Origin: Meconema thalassinum
Lineage: Eukaryota > Arthropoda > Insecta > Orthoptera > Tettigoniidae
Direction: 5' to 3'
NCBI GenBank assembly: GCA_946902985.2
Contig: OX336390.1
Coordinates: 524,786,861 to 524,850,860 of the forward strand
DNA: 64,000 bases
The notes beneath the pieces were generated by a model. The model was not told the origin of the DNA. It worked only from the letters and a program-made list of their open reading frames with translations, and made no database searches. Positions 1-12,200 of the stretch are shown in pieces (the first letter of the stretch is position 1; each line of letters opens with the position of its first letter). Made by a program: the position numbers and the translations under genes.

Positions 1-840
1 AGGAATGTTTGAAGAAGTTTTCTACCTGCTTACCCAGAGTGTAGGTTTAATTGTTTACACAGGCCAGGCTGTTCACTGACCGCGGATTAAATGAATGAAG
101 TTTCGAAGGACAGCGGGGTGCAGCTTGCTACTCACAGCTTTATTACTGGGCCCTTCAAGCTTGTATTTCAGTTGTTCATCGGTCTCTATCTTATGTGTGT
201 GTGTGCAGCAGTTATGTTAGATTTAACGTGTTGTATTTTACGTATTTCACGTACAACAATGGATAGTTTGTGAAAAGAAAGCGTGGTCAAGTGCTCAGGA
301 GGGAAAAACAGGTCGTAATTAATGTGTTCAGTTATTTTAAGAATCTTAAACCTAACGAAAGTATAAATAATTTAAGTCAATGAAACTGCTCTGGCCACGG
401 GAATATCAAAGACTACCGTTTTTAAAATACGTCGTGAGAGTGAACAGGGTCCAGTACTGTCACCACTCAAAAAGAGGCTAAGTAGTACACTTCGCAAGAA
501 TAGTAGGAATGTTAAATGTAACGACTTTATAATAACGTTCTAGTTAATTTAAGTTAATTTAATTTCGTTGTATGTGTTATGTTAGCCTACTATTAGTATT
601 ATTATACAGTACTTAATTCAAGTCTTCGTCACAGCACAGTCGCTGAATGTGCGGAAAGTGTACGCGAAGCACTTTGTACTGCCTGCTCTCATGGAGTGGC
701 AACCCTGTCGTAACGCGCCATAAGACCAATGCTTCATTCTAAACGTTGGATGGCCTATAGAATTAAATTTCTTGTCAGAGCCGGAAATCCAACCCAAACC
801 TCAGCCAACAATACAGCCATTGAGCCTCGAGGTTCACTAT
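1..840. other. Unassigned AT-rich DNA
   Basis: I see no gene here. The only open frame (91-273, plus) is 60 codons with no recognisable motif. The last 80 bases, with a 'gagccggaaatccaaccc' stretch, resemble a decayed antisense tRNA-like SINE head leading into the SINE tail at 841, but this is weak. Confidence 0.5.
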
Positions 841-945
841 AGCAAATAATGGTTTGTTGGTTCCTCAGTCTAGGGGCTGCGACAACGCGGTCATGTAGCC
901 CTGTGTACAGTGGGTGTGTGTAGAATCTGTCTGATATCCAGTGTT
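841..945 (-). repeat. SINE-D tail fragment
   Basis: This matches the tail of the SINE-D family (full copy at 1776-2302): a 'ggttcctcag' block, the 'ggggctgcgacaacgcggtc' block and the 'agaatctgtctgat' block occur in the same order and spacing. Only the part distal to the tRNA-like head is present. Confidence 0.7.
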
Positions 946-1775
946 AATTGTGGTGACTACAGCAAATGTGTGTCGAACATGTTAGAAGAGTAAATCTTGA
1001 GGAAGAGAGGACGAGGATGACGCATTCTCCAGATTGATGATACATCTTTATTAGTTATTGTCTGCGTGCCAGAAGAAGTCAACTCGACACGCTGCGACGA
1101 GGAGCAAAATTTCGGCTGTACGCATGCGTGGTGTGTCTATTCCTGACCTAAATACAGTATATCGACAGTTACTGCTACCTCCCGCATTGTGCCTTCCAGC
1201 TTTAAGTGTGTAGTCTCTCACTGAAGGCCCCTTTCCACTTTTGGCCTATGCAGAGTACAGAGTACAAACAAAGAAAAAGAAGGCGTGATTGAGTGAAACT
1301 GACTGTGACAGCCTTGATGGGATTTTGAATGCGCGGTAAGTAGTGTATGTGAGGCACCTGCAGTTCAAATCCAACTGACATCATTCTCCTGGCGCGATAC
1401 AGAAGTTAGTTATTATTGTTGTTAAAAGGGGCAGAACAGCGAGGTCATCAGCCCCTGGGACGTCTTTAGGTGGTGTCCTATCTCTGTATATAAAGTAAAT
1501 CCTTCGTGAGTTACAGAGGTTGTGCGTGCTGAATTCTAAGAATATATTTCTATATCTCACGTGAAACTTAGTCTAATATACCACTTCCATATAAGAGTTA
1601 TTTCATTCCCACCCATGGAGGGTGGCTGGGCACCTATAGATGACCGCACCATCTCTTGGTCCAAGAGAGGATCAAGAACTGGAAAATTGAATTAGATTGA
1701 AGGTGGAGGCAGTGAAGTGTGGAAATGTGTGTAGAGAGAGTAGGAGTGACCTTTTTGCTAAGACGGAAATAGTTT
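946..1775. other. Mostly unassigned, one short retroposon tail
   Basis: No gene is recognised. At about 1405-1462 lies a minus-strand copy of the short 3' tail ('ggggctgatgacctcgctgt' followed by a TTTTAACAACAAT-like run) that recurs at 25230, 30471 and 36766. An 11-bp TSD for the next SINE ends at 1775. Confidence 0.5.
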
Positions 1776-2302
1776 GGTTGGTTGGTTGGTTCCTTAGTTT
1801 AGGGGCTGCGACAACGCGGTCATGTAGCCCCGTGTACTTTGGGTGTGTGTAGAATCTGTCTGATAACCGGTGTTAATTGTGATGACTGTATTAGTGTGTG
1901 TATCTGCTTCTTTTTAATTCAAGTAGGGACTGCAACTTTGAATTTTCAAATAGTTCCTACTTTTGCCGCCAAACGCCACCGTCAACGACTACTAGGCCTA
2001 GTTCAGAACTAGCTACTAGACGCCACCGCAGTCGGCTCTTGGCAACGAACGTAGCAACCTACGAGCGTTGTTTACATTCTTAACCTATCCAATTTAGTTT
2101 CACACAGCTGTAATTAGTGGAAAGATCTTTAACATGCCATAAATCTATGACATGGGACCGCCGGCTTTACTTCCCCTCCGAAGGAAGGCATACTGAGGGA
2201 TTTTTAACGCTCTTAAAAAATCCGACGGCTTCGGCCGGGTTTGAACCCGCTATCTTGGGCATAGAAGCTCAGCATGCTACCAACTACGCCACCGAAGCCG
2301 CT
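1776..2302 (-). mobile_element. SINE-D, complete copy with TSD
   Basis: A tRNA-derived SINE read on the minus strand. The head, at the high-coordinate end, has an A-box-like 'tggcgtagttggtagc' and a B-box-like 'gggttcaaaccc', both seen in the reverse complement of about 2220-2302. The body ends in the 'cagcccctaaac' block and a short (CCAA)n tail at about 1776-1790. An 11-bp direct repeat 'ggaaatagttt' flanks it (1765-1775 and 2303-2313), which shows target-primed insertion. The small open frames at 1898-2083 and 2117-2344 lie inside the SINE and are not genes. Confidence 0.85.
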
Positions 2303-2313
2303 GGAAATAGTTT

Positions 2314-3302
2314 AAAATTTGTAGTTGGTTATTGTGCGTTCTAGTAGTTTCTATTAGTGGATGGCATGGTGGTTTGATTGTTTGCTGTTTTTTTTTTTTC
2401 TGAGAAATATCAGATGAAAGGAGATGAGACAAAATGGAAGAATTTAGATGAAATCGATGATTATAATGAAGTGATGAGAATTTAAAAAGAAAAAGAAGAG
2501 AAATGAGGTGAAGCGAAATCAGAAACCGAAGAAGGAAATGAAATGAAACGAGATGAAAGAAAATGGGTGATGTCGATGGTTTGAAATAAGGGGATAGCCT
2601 AAGTGTTGATATTAGAGAGAAAGTGAAGAGGAGAGTCTAGAAGCAAGGGCTATTTTTTATACATAGTTTTCTGTTTTTTATAAACAGAAGAAAGAAAAGA
2701 GAGGAAATGGAAACCACTTCCCTAGTTTTAATCTACAAGTACTAAATCACTAGCTTCAGGGGAATAGTATAATACTATCCACAAAGCATTGTTCATGAGC
2801 ATGCTCTGCTAGAACGATTTCTTTCCAACTACTCAAGTACGTGACAATGAGAGCATATGATATATTATACAGACACACACACATACTGTAATTTCTACGA
2901 ATAATGGATTCGCGAATTGTAGTTTAACTGTTGAAAAGGCAAGTAATTAAGGGTTTGTGATAGCTTGTGGTAACTAGCGTGTCTACTTGCAACTGCATAG
3001 GCTAATGTAATAACTGTCAACAGACGGCATGCGTAATGTACGGAACTTCGGCAAGATTATGTTTTCTGACATCGAAAGTTAACATGTATTGTTTATCAAG
3101 CCTTTGTTGCTAGAAATTGCGTGTGCGAAATCATAATACAAAACTTATTTAGTGAATTAGTCAGGTTGCCAGGACATTTTCGAAAAACATATTAAACTGG
3201 CTCAATTATTAGTGGAATGCGTTATTCAACATTGGAAATATTGCCATTTTTATTATACACATGATTTAAAACATAGTTTTTTTTACAAATTTCAAATTCG
3301 GT
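2314..3302. other. Unassigned, with a purine-rich stretch
   Basis: No gene is recognised. About 2405-2700 is strongly GA-rich (many 'gaaatga', 'agaaga' words), a degenerate low-complexity tract. A short (CA)n run lies at about 2872-2882. Confidence 0.5.
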
Positions 3303-3316
3303 ACTAATTAATTAAA

Positions 3317-3539
3317 CAAAAGTTTGGTGCTTTTCAGTCGGTCAACACGAATGTACCCAAAAGAGTTGGGTTATACCCTAATCCTGAAAAAATACATGAG
3401 ATAAATAAATACATAATCTCATGTTTTTTCAGGATTAGGGTATAACCCAACTCTTTTGGGTACATTCGTGTTAACCGACTGAAAAGCACCAAACTTTTGT
3501 TTACTAAGGCAACACTGAAAAATGGATTCAAACCCCATA
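3317..3539. mobile_element. Palindromic short retroposon with 14-bp TSD
   Basis: Two arms of roughly 85-90 bases (about 3313-3402 and 3415-3503) are near-perfect reverse complements around a 10-15 base centre, followed by a unique 3' part ('ttactaaggcaacactga'). A 14-bp direct repeat 'actaattaattaaa' flanks the unit (3303-3316 and 3540-3553). The single-stranded form would make a very stable hairpin. A shortened copy sits at 35394-35568, and non-palindromic relatives at 57190-57370 and 60785-60980. The TSD length suggests LINE-mediated insertion. The minus-strand frame at 3334-3531 is an artefact of the palindrome. Confidence 0.8.
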
Positions 3540-3588
3540 ACTAATTAATTAAATAAATCTTTATGTTCGACCCTCACTATTATGTGTC

Positions 3589-4228
3589 AGAAAACTGTAT
3601 CATAATGATGGTCATTATAACACGGTTTTTCATTACGATACAGTTTCTCCAGCCAATCAGAGCTCGTTCATTTACCAATTAGGTAACGATACTTTCGCGC
3701 ATGCGCTCAAAATCCAACATGTCGGACATAAACACAACATCGAACTATAATAAATTACCGACATGGAATACGCACCGTCCATATGTTCGCGTAAATAAAC
3801 TGGCGAATATGAGACAAGAAATAGCACTGTACCTTAAGATCATCAACTCTAATTTCTACACAGCCTTCAAACAACTCCGGTGACAATATTACTGAGGGAC
3901 GGCAGATGTAAACATATGGCCTGCATACTATGGCATTGCAAGCACACAGAGCGCATGCGTCGGTCGTTCAAAGATCTTGAAAGACAGAGAGATGTCCCGC
4001 GCTCGCTCTCCAATAACAAAATTCTTGTGGCTGACTCTCAACAGATATTTATGAATATTTATGTTAAAACATATAATAAAGTTATAATTATCGTCGAACA
4101 TAAACAGTCGTATGTAACTCGCCTATAATGGTAATTAAGACACTCGTATGGAAATTATAAAACTCGCATACGCTCATTTTATAAAAATACTCGTGTCTTA
4201 ATTATAGCCATTATAGGCTCGTTGCATA
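3589..4228. repeat. Foldback-rich segment, probable DNA-transposon remnant
   Basis: A 60-base hairpin occurs at 3589-3648 (arms 'aaactgtatc' / 'gatacagttt'), and a second foldback at 4111-4228 whose arms carry 'cctataatgg', 'aattaagacac' and their complements. Between them is 'agccaatcagagc' and a 'gcgcatgcgc' word, typical of non-autonomous DNA transposons. I could not define outer ends or a TSD. Confidence 0.5.
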
Positions 4229-4300
4229 ATGTACTATAATATTACTGTTCATGCTATGGATTTTAGCAATAATCCTTGACATATAACGACGAATAAATAT

Positions 4301-4635
4301 TATACCAGGTGAATCAGCTGCCCCAAATAGGTTAATATTGCTTTATGCAACCCAACTAGCGTTGTTATCAGGAAGGTCGATATTTCTCTGCTTGCATCCC
4401 GTAAGGTACTAATGCACGGCAAGCATATCCTGTAATCGATACTGATCACTATTACATTTCCCTATATGTGACTACAGACTAATACGAAAGAAAAATAATA
4501 GTGTTCAGTATAGTTTGCGAGATATGCTCTCAGTGCACACGGGACTAGTATCTCGGATATCGACCTTCCTGACAACACACGTTAGTTGGGATGCATAAAA
4601 GAATATTATTAGGGGCAGCTGATTCACCTGGTATA
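4301..4635. mobile_element. 335-bp MITE with 24-bp perfect TIRs
   Basis: The first 24 bases (from TATACCAGGTG) are an exact reverse complement of the last 24 (4612-4635). The arms continue imperfectly inward for about 80 bases ('cccaact', 'caggaaggtcgatat' match their complements), so the element is strongly foldback. The ends read TATA..., so a TA target duplication is possible, but the exact boundary cannot be fixed from one copy. It has no coding capacity; the minus-strand frame at 4545-4760 crosses the right TIR and is not a gene. Confidence 0.8.
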
Positions 4636-5117
4636 CTGAAATAAATCAGACCCACAGTCCGGCAATAAAATATAGCCAAACATATAGGCCTACTTCCAAA
4701 ACGCGTGATACTAAGTTCCAAATCGATTAATGTATATGTAATAACAGTATACATATCCACAAGCTATTTCAACCCATAATATGACTTGAAGTTCCTACGA
4801 TAAACATTCTCAATATTATTTCAACGTTTACATTAGTTCCCACTGATATCTTCATTATCTATGCAACTAGATCTCCAACTTCAGTCATACTCAGTTTGGC
4901 TGGCACCTTCGTGGAGTTTCTACCTACACATTTTTACATGCATTCTTTAAGGCTCAGGACAATACAATATATTATATTTAGAGATCAATAATAATTCAAA
5001 AAACATTTTTAGATGTATTTTTTCATTGAATATTGGTTTACATTCATAAATTAATGCATGTTTTGTAAGGAAATTCAGTTTTCATTTTATATATGCATCA
5101 AGAGTAGTCTTTTTTTA
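4636..5117. other. Unassigned AT-rich DNA
   Basis: I see no gene, tRNA or recognisable repeat in this stretch. Confidence 0.5.
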
Positions 5118-5186
5118 AACATGTTTGTGTTATGTGCATAATACGTATTTCGCTGATGATAGCTTCTACGAAAGCTGAAACATGTT
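5118..5186 (+). ncRNA. Candidate hammerhead-ribozyme-like motif
   Basis: The conserved hammerhead core elements appear in order: AACATG (5118-5123) followed by TT, then CTGATGA (5153-5159), a stem-II hairpin AGCTT-ctacga-AAGCT (5161-5176), GAAA (5177-5180) and CATGTT (5181-5186), which pairs fully with AACATG as stem III. The region between 5126 and 5152 can form GTGTTATG/CATAATAC as stem I, but with about eight unpaired bases before CTGATGA, so the fold is not canonical. Known hammerheads in animals are often carried by retroposons. Activity is uncertain. Confidence 0.4.
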
Positions 5187-5407
5187 CGAAAGAATCTCTA
5201 GTACTGACTAGGCGTACAATTATTGAAGTATTATTCAACTTTCAATACGGATTCTAACTTCACTTTACCATAATGGTAAATAAGTCATATATTATGTATT
5301 TTAATTAAATTTTATTTCAATAGGAAAATAGCATGTTTTAGATGCAAAAGGTGTATTGAGTTAGGTCTAAATTGAGTATTACGCTATGAACATAATATAT
5401 CTTGAAC

Positions 5408-5582
5408 TTTGAGGACTTTCCTCCCACCAAGGCGGACCAGGTTCGTTCCCCGGTCAATGCATGCGAGATTTTCGAAGTGATGTAACACGTCCTGAGGTTT
5501 GGATTCCACGTAAAATGAAAATCCTCTGGCTCATGATCGTAAGATTATTAACGGTTACATAAAACTCAAAGCTTCCTTCCTT
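5408..5582 (+). mobile_element. SINE-B copy, degraded head
   Basis: Shares with the complete copy at 26546-26726 the B-box region ('ccaggttcgttccccggtca'), the 'atgcatg' block, the 'ggattccacgtaaaa' block and the 'ctcatgatcgtaag' to 'aaaactcaaagcttcctt' tail, in order. The A-box part is eroded and no convincing TSD is visible. Confidence 0.7.
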
Positions 5583-7425
5583 ATCTAGATCTTTTATAAT
5601 TTTTCATTCGGAATAACATGATGTTTAAATCTTGTCGTACAAATAGTACGAACATCACTCAGGACTTTATTCCCATATTTGATAAGTCTATGCCCCATAA
5701 CGTAGGCCTACATCATAAATAATATATAATTAGGGCAGCAAAACACACCCTACCAACAATATATCCGTTTAAATGACGGTCTTCATTATAGGTATGGAAT
5801 CATACTAACTTGCTATTGAAGTAATCCAGGGAGTTGGAATGCCTGTGAATAGGCAACGAACAGAAAAGGATCGCTTAGGTAAATGAGTAGCTGGAGCTAC
5901 CGCCCTCACTCATAAGCATAAAGGATGCGGTATGTTGTGAGATCCTTGCGACTTGCGATCCAATGAATCAATAATAAAACTAATTCAATTGAGGCACAGG
6001 AAGCAGTCACTAATTAGTGGAGACCCAGATCGCAGTAGCAGCATAGCCGGAAACCAGGTGCAAAAATGCATTTCAATGTGCTCTTCAGGTCACCCCGCTG
6101 GAATATTTTATCAAACCCCCATCCCCTGCGTTTAAAACATCTGTGCTTCTATTCTTATGTCCGCTTGTTTCTCAGATCAATTATTTTTTGTGTGCCCTTT
6201 AGACTCACTCGACAGTTTGTAAGACAAAAGATAGATTTAAAATATTCACCGGTCTTTTTTTATTTCCTATGATGTGTGTCAGCATTTGCATGTTCCATAT
6301 TTTTTGTTAAGGTCCTCTCTTTAAGGGACGCAAAGGGGTTACTAGGGATGATCTCCAAGTACGACTTTTTATTCATATATGCTACGCGAATGCCCCTTTT
6401 CGGATGGTGACTGTCGTGGTTTTGCATGAAGCATATCAATCCCCGAGAAGATTCAAGGTTCTTGCCACCCTTCCGTCCTCTTTTTATTTTTTCTTTCTTC
6501 CCTTGGCGCTCCCAGCCCTTAGCAGAAGACAGCAGTATATTTCTTATTTTTTGTGCCACGGAGAGAGCGTGGTAAGACTTGCACGCGTTTCCGGCCGTGG
6601 CTCGCACATCCTGGGATGTATTTGTAGGTGCATCAACGGTGAAAATGCTTTTCAAGAAACTAATAGTCTATGTCGTGAATGAATAGTCAGAATTTTAAGC
6701 AGAGATAATGGAAAATATCTCCACAAATTAACTTGCTGTAAATATTCTTAATCATAAGATTGTACATAATATCTACAATACTTATAAAGAAATCTATGAC
6801 ACGTTAATCCGTATTCCTCCATTTTCTTTCCAATTGATGTGATAGAAGCCATTTTTCAGTGTTGCCTAGTTCAATTAAAGAAAGGTTTCCAGTCGATCTA
6901 CACAAATTGTTCCCAATTACATTAGGCGGGGAAACATGTATTTATACACCCTACCCTGAAATATATATTACATAAGATATTTATCACAAAATAACACGCT
7001 CAGTACTTAGTACCCCCCCATTTTAGAACTTAGTACTTCCCATTTATTTTACATAACTCTCGATGAAATGTAATAAAAATAAAAGCATTAAAATTCCCTT
7101 GATCAAATAAACCTAATACAAATTTGTCAATTTTCATGTCAATTTGCATTAAAATTACGTAGGTTTTACGGATCACGAGGTAAAAGAATTACAATTACAA
7201 AATATAACAAGGTTATTTGATTAAGGGTGTTCTAACGCTGTTTTTCTTATTTCCACAATAGTTGTGTGTTGGCACTCACCTGTTATGAGGTGATAGCCAA
7301 CTTGAAGATGAAGTCAATTAAATTGGTCAAGGAGTAAAAAGAAAGCAGCCGTGAGCTATTAGAAGATATGTTACCAACATTTCTTGGAGTTAAAGTTGGG
7401 AAACTACTGAGAAACATGTCATTGC
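5583..7425. other. Unassigned, no convincing gene
   Basis: Two overlapping opposite open frames occur: 6260-6655 (minus, 131 codons) and 6404-6682 (plus, 92 codons). The minus product has a Lys/Arg/Gly-rich centre and no recognised domain. Neither has a clear promoter, splice pattern or family likeness, so I do not call a gene. The rest is AT-rich and unremarkable. Confidence 0.45.
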
Positions 7426-7428
7426 TTC

Positions 7429-7862
7429 ATTTCAGGGGCTTGGCAATTGTGTTCATTTAGACCCGTGTACTTGGACGTATTTGTGTGTGTGTGTGGGGGG
7501 GGGTGTTTCTGATCACTTGTGGTATTTGATGACTGTATCAGTGTGTAAATTTGTAATTCTGATGAGGATTGGGAGGGAGACGGCCGTGGCATTAAGTTAG
7601 GCACCCTCCCGGCATTTGAAAGGAGAAGTGAGAATCCACTCAAAGTGGATTTCCGTGGTTTCCCCCGGTTCCACTCCAGGCACCTACTTAAGGCCACGGC
7701 CGCACTCTTTCCAAATCCTACCTCAATTACAAATACACACACTAGTACAGACATGACAGTGACACAGGTTATCTGAAATTCTACACACACCCAAGTACAC
7801 GGGGCTACATAACCACGTTGTCACAACGCCGCCCCCCCCCCCTAAGGAATCAACAACAACAT
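7429..7862. repeat. Inverted pair of SINE-F tails
   Basis: The plus-oriented arm (about 7688-7860) and minus-oriented arm (about 7429-7597) carry the same ordered blocks: 'ccacggccg', 'aattacaaat', 'acacac', 'caagtacacgg' and a 'cctaa/ccctgaa...caa' end. They face each other across about 90 bases. The pair could be two SINE insertions or one insertion with inversion. Poly-C and poly-G runs sit at 7829-7841 and 7494-7503. The minus frame 7419-7790 crosses this pair and is not a gene. Confidence 0.7.
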
Positions 7863-8290
7863 CATTTGCATATCGTTATGCGATACATATATGTTGGAGT
7901 GTACCCTGTTTTCGATCTTAATGAATCTTTATAGAGCTTCACTGAAAGAAAAAAAAAAGTCCTCTCGGCACGCCGGAAGGCGGAGGTAGATTTCACCGGA
8001 CAAACTTGGGGATAGGCGAAAATAGGCAGAATATGCAGGTTTTCGTAGAAGGATCAGACCTCATTTATTACGAGAAGGTATTTTATAATTGGAGCTTAAT
8101 TAACTTTGTTTTTCGTCATTTTATGCTTATTTTAAACATTTTATTGTCTTATGGGAACGGTAACCTTCTTGTCATTTGGGGTCCATTTTTATACTTGTGG
8201 TCACACTGTCCTTATGCTAGGTTTCGACACCGATGTGTAACTATGTAACGGTCTGTTACTTCTTCACGCAAAATTATATCTCCCGCAGAG
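7863..8290. other. Unassigned
   Basis: No gene or repeat is recognised. Two short overlapping open frames (8006-8248 and 8233-8421) show no family features. Confidence 0.45.
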
Positions 8291-9245
8291 ATTTTGGTTG
8301 GTTCCTCAGTTCAGGGGCTGCGACAACGTGGTCATGTGACCCCGTGTACTTAGGGATGGCTGTATTAGTCTGTAATTCAGGTAAGGACTGCAGACGGTCA
8401 ATTTCAAGCAGTAGTTCCTAATGTTGCTACCAGGTACTACCGTCAACGACACCTACCTGTGAACTTGGCTACTAGATGCCACCGCAGCCAGCAACTCTCA
8501 ACGAACGTTGGAATTTCCCCTCCAAAGGAAAGCATACTGAGGGATTTTTAGCGCTCTTAGAAAATCCGACGACTTCGGCCGGCTTTGAACTCGCGACCTT
8601 GAACATAGACATTCAGCATGCTTGCTACCAGTTACGTCACCGAAGCCGCTTCACACTTAGTCAGATGGAATTCTGAATATGATCTCGTTCAAGTGCGTTA
8701 TCTTGGCAACGTCTGATGGCTCATCCCTCATCAATTTAGTAGAGTTGCCATGGCAAGCACTGATAGCTCTTGGCATTTTCGTATAATTCCGAAATCATTT
8801 TTCTCATCCCTTGGCATAATGGTGGGTCATATCAAAAATTCTTTAAGACAAAATTTTAGGTAATTATTAGGGGAATATTGTCCATTTTGTACGGTTTTGA
8901 GATTGTGCCTATTAAGAGAGATATGATTAATGTTTCCCGAAAACCCCACTTTTTCCCACCCCTTTGTGTCAATGGTTGGTGCTATAAAAAAATCTCTTCA
9001 AACATAAATTTTTGGGCTTTATCCGACACATAGTATGAACGTTGAACGGATTCGATATTTCACATATTAAGAGAGTTATAGCAATATTTCACTTTTTCGA
9101 AAAAAGCCCCCCATTCTCACCCCCTTCGACCGATTTAGCCCATTAACGAACTCGACCGAGATTTTATAGGTATACATATTCGGTAAAATATTCAAAGTGA
9201 TTGGTGCAAAATTACGGCAGTTATCGTGTCCACAAGAAACTGATA

Positions 9246-9293
<48 letters not shown>

Positions 9294-12200
9294 TACATAA
9301 ATTATATATAAACTTTTGAACTGACGGTGGTTTTGGGGTCTGGGGGATGTGAAACGCGAAGATATGTCGAAATTTTCCGGAAGTCGAAACATGGTTCCCA
9401 TTGCAATAGTTAGCTTTCTAATGAAATCTACCTCTGGTTGGTTCCTCAGTTTAGGGGCTGCGACAACGCGGTCATCTAACACTGTGTACTTTGGGCGAGT
9501 GTAGAATCTGTCTGATAAACGGTGTGAATTGTAATGGCTGTAGCAGTCTTAATTCAGGTAAGGACTGCAGACGGTCAATTTCAAGCAGTAGTTCCTAATG
9601 TTGCTACCAGGTACTACCGTCAACGACACCTAGCTGTGAACTTGGCTACTAGATGCCACCCTAACCAGCAACTCGCAACGAACGTTGGAACTTCCCCTCC
9701 AAAGGAAAGCATACTGAGGGATTTTAGCTCTCTTAGAAAATCCGACGACTTCGGCCGGCTTTGAAACCGCGACCTTGGGCATAGACATTCTGCATGCTAC
9801 TAGTTACGTCACCGAAGCCGCTTCCCACTTAGATGAAAATACTGAATCTGATCTCGTGCAAGTGCGTTGCCATGGCAACCTCTGATAGCTCTTGGCATTT
9901 TCTTATAATTCCGAAATCATTTTTCTCATCCCTTGGCATAATGGTGGGTCATATCAAAAATTCTTTCAGACAAAAGTTTTAGGTAATTATTAGGGGAATA
10001 TTTTCCATTTCGTACGGTTTTAATATTGTGCCTATTAAGAGAGATATGATTAATGTTTCCCGAAAATCCCACTTTTCCCACCCCTTTGGTCAATGGTTGG
10101 TGATATAAAAAAACTCTTCAAACATAAATGTTTGGGCTTTATCCGACACATAGTATGAACGTTGAACGGATTCGATATTTCATATATTAAGAGAGTTATA
10201 GCAATATTTCACTTTTTCGAAAAAAGCCCCCCATTTTCACCCCCTTCTACCGGTTTAGCCCAGTAACTAACTCGACCGAGATTTTATAGGTATACATATT
10301 CGGTAAAAAGTGATTGGTGAAAAATTACGGCAGTTATCGTGTCCACAAGAAACTGATATATATATACTTTTGAACTGACGGTGGTTTTGGGGTCTGGGGG
10401 ATGTGAAACGCGAAGATATGTCGAAATTTTCCGGAAGTCGAAACATGGTAGCCTACCCATTGCAATAGTTAGCTTTCTAATGAAATCTACCTCTGGTTGG
10501 TTCCTCAGTTTAGGGGCTGCGACAACGTGGTCATCTAACCCCGTGTACTTTGGGTGAGTGTAGAATCTGTCTGATAAACGGTTTTGAATTGTAATGGATG
10601 TAGTAGTCTTAATTCAGGTAAGGACTGCAGACGGTCAATTTCAAGCAGTAGTTCCTAATGTTGCTACCAGGTACTACCGTCAACGACACCTAGCTGTGAA
10701 CTTGGCTACTAGATGCCACCCTAACCAGCAACTCGCAACGAACGTTGGAACTTCCCCTCCAAAGGAAAGCATACCGAGGGATTTTAGCTCTCTTAGAAAA
10801 TCCGACGACTTCGGCCGGCTTTGAAACCGCGACCTTGGGCATAGACATTCTGCATGCTACTAGTTACGTCACCGAAGCCGCTTCCCACTTAGATGAAAAT
10901 ACTGAATCTGATCTCGTGCAAGTGCGTTGTCATGGCAACGTCTGATGGCTCATCCCTCATCAATTTAGTAGTGTTGCCAAGGCAACCTCTGATAGCTCTT
11001 GGCATTTTCTAATAATTCCGAAATCATTTTTCTCATCCCTTGGCATAATGGTGGGTCATATCAAAAATTCTTTCAGACAAAAGTTTTAGGTAATTATTAG
11101 GGGAATATTGTCCATTTCGTACGGTTTTGATATTGTGCCTATTAAGAGAGATATGATTAATGTTTCCCGAAAATCCCACTTTTCCCACCCCTTTGGTCAA
11201 TGGTTGGTGATATAAAAAAACTCTTCAAACATAAATTTTTGGGCTTTATCCGACACATAGTATGAACGTTGAACGGATTCGATATTTCATATATTAAGAG
11301 AGTTATAGCAATATTTCACTTTTTCGAAAAAAGCCCCCCATTTTCACCCCCTTCTACCGGTTTAGCCCAGTAACTAACTCGACCGAGATTTTATAGGTAT
11401 ACATATTCGGTAAAAAGTGATTGGTGAAAAATTACGGCAGTTATCGTGTCCACAAGAAACTGATATATATATACTTTTGAACTGACGGTGGTTTTGGGGT
11501 CTGGGGGATGTGAAACGCGAAGATATGTCGAAATTTTCCGGAAGTCGAAACATGGTAGCCTACCCATTGCAATAGTTAGCTTTCTAATGAAATCTACCTC
11601 TGGTTGGTTCCTCAGTTTAGGGGCTGCGACAACGTGGTCATCTAACCCCGTGTACTTTGGGTGAGTGTAGAATCTGTCTGATAAACGGTTTTGAATTGTA
11701 ATGGATGTAGTAGTCTTAATTCAGGTAAGGACTGCAGACGGTCAATTTCAAGCAGTAGTTCCTAATGTTGCTACCAGGTACTACCGTCAACGACACCTAG
11801 CTGTGAACTTGGCTACTAGATGCCACCCTAACCAGCAACTCGCAACGAACGTTGGAACTTCCCCTCCAAAGGAAAGCATACCGAGGGATTTTAGCTCTCT
11901 TAGAAAATCCGACGACTTCGGCCGGCTTTGAAACCGCGACCTTGGGCATAGACATTCTGCATGCTACTAGTTACGTCACCGAAGCCGCTTCCCACTTAGA
12001 TGAAAATACTGAATCTGATCTCGTGCAAGTGCGTTGTCATGGCAACGTCTGATGGCTCATCCCTCATCAATTTAGTAGTGTTGCCAAGGCAACCTCTGAT
12101 AGCTCTTGGCATTTTCTAATAATTCCGAAATCATTTTTCTCATCCCTTGGCATAATGGTGGGTCATATCAAAAATTCTTTCAGACAAAAGTTTTAGGTAA

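Noticed and set aside
6260..6682. Opposed 131- and 92-codon frames
   Set aside because: No motif, codon bias or splice context; overlapping frames in both directions favour chance.
9534..12052. Repeated 76- and 66-codon frames that look like a conserved gene family
   Set aside because: They are the same SINE-D body in successive array units; their conservation follows from the tandem duplication.
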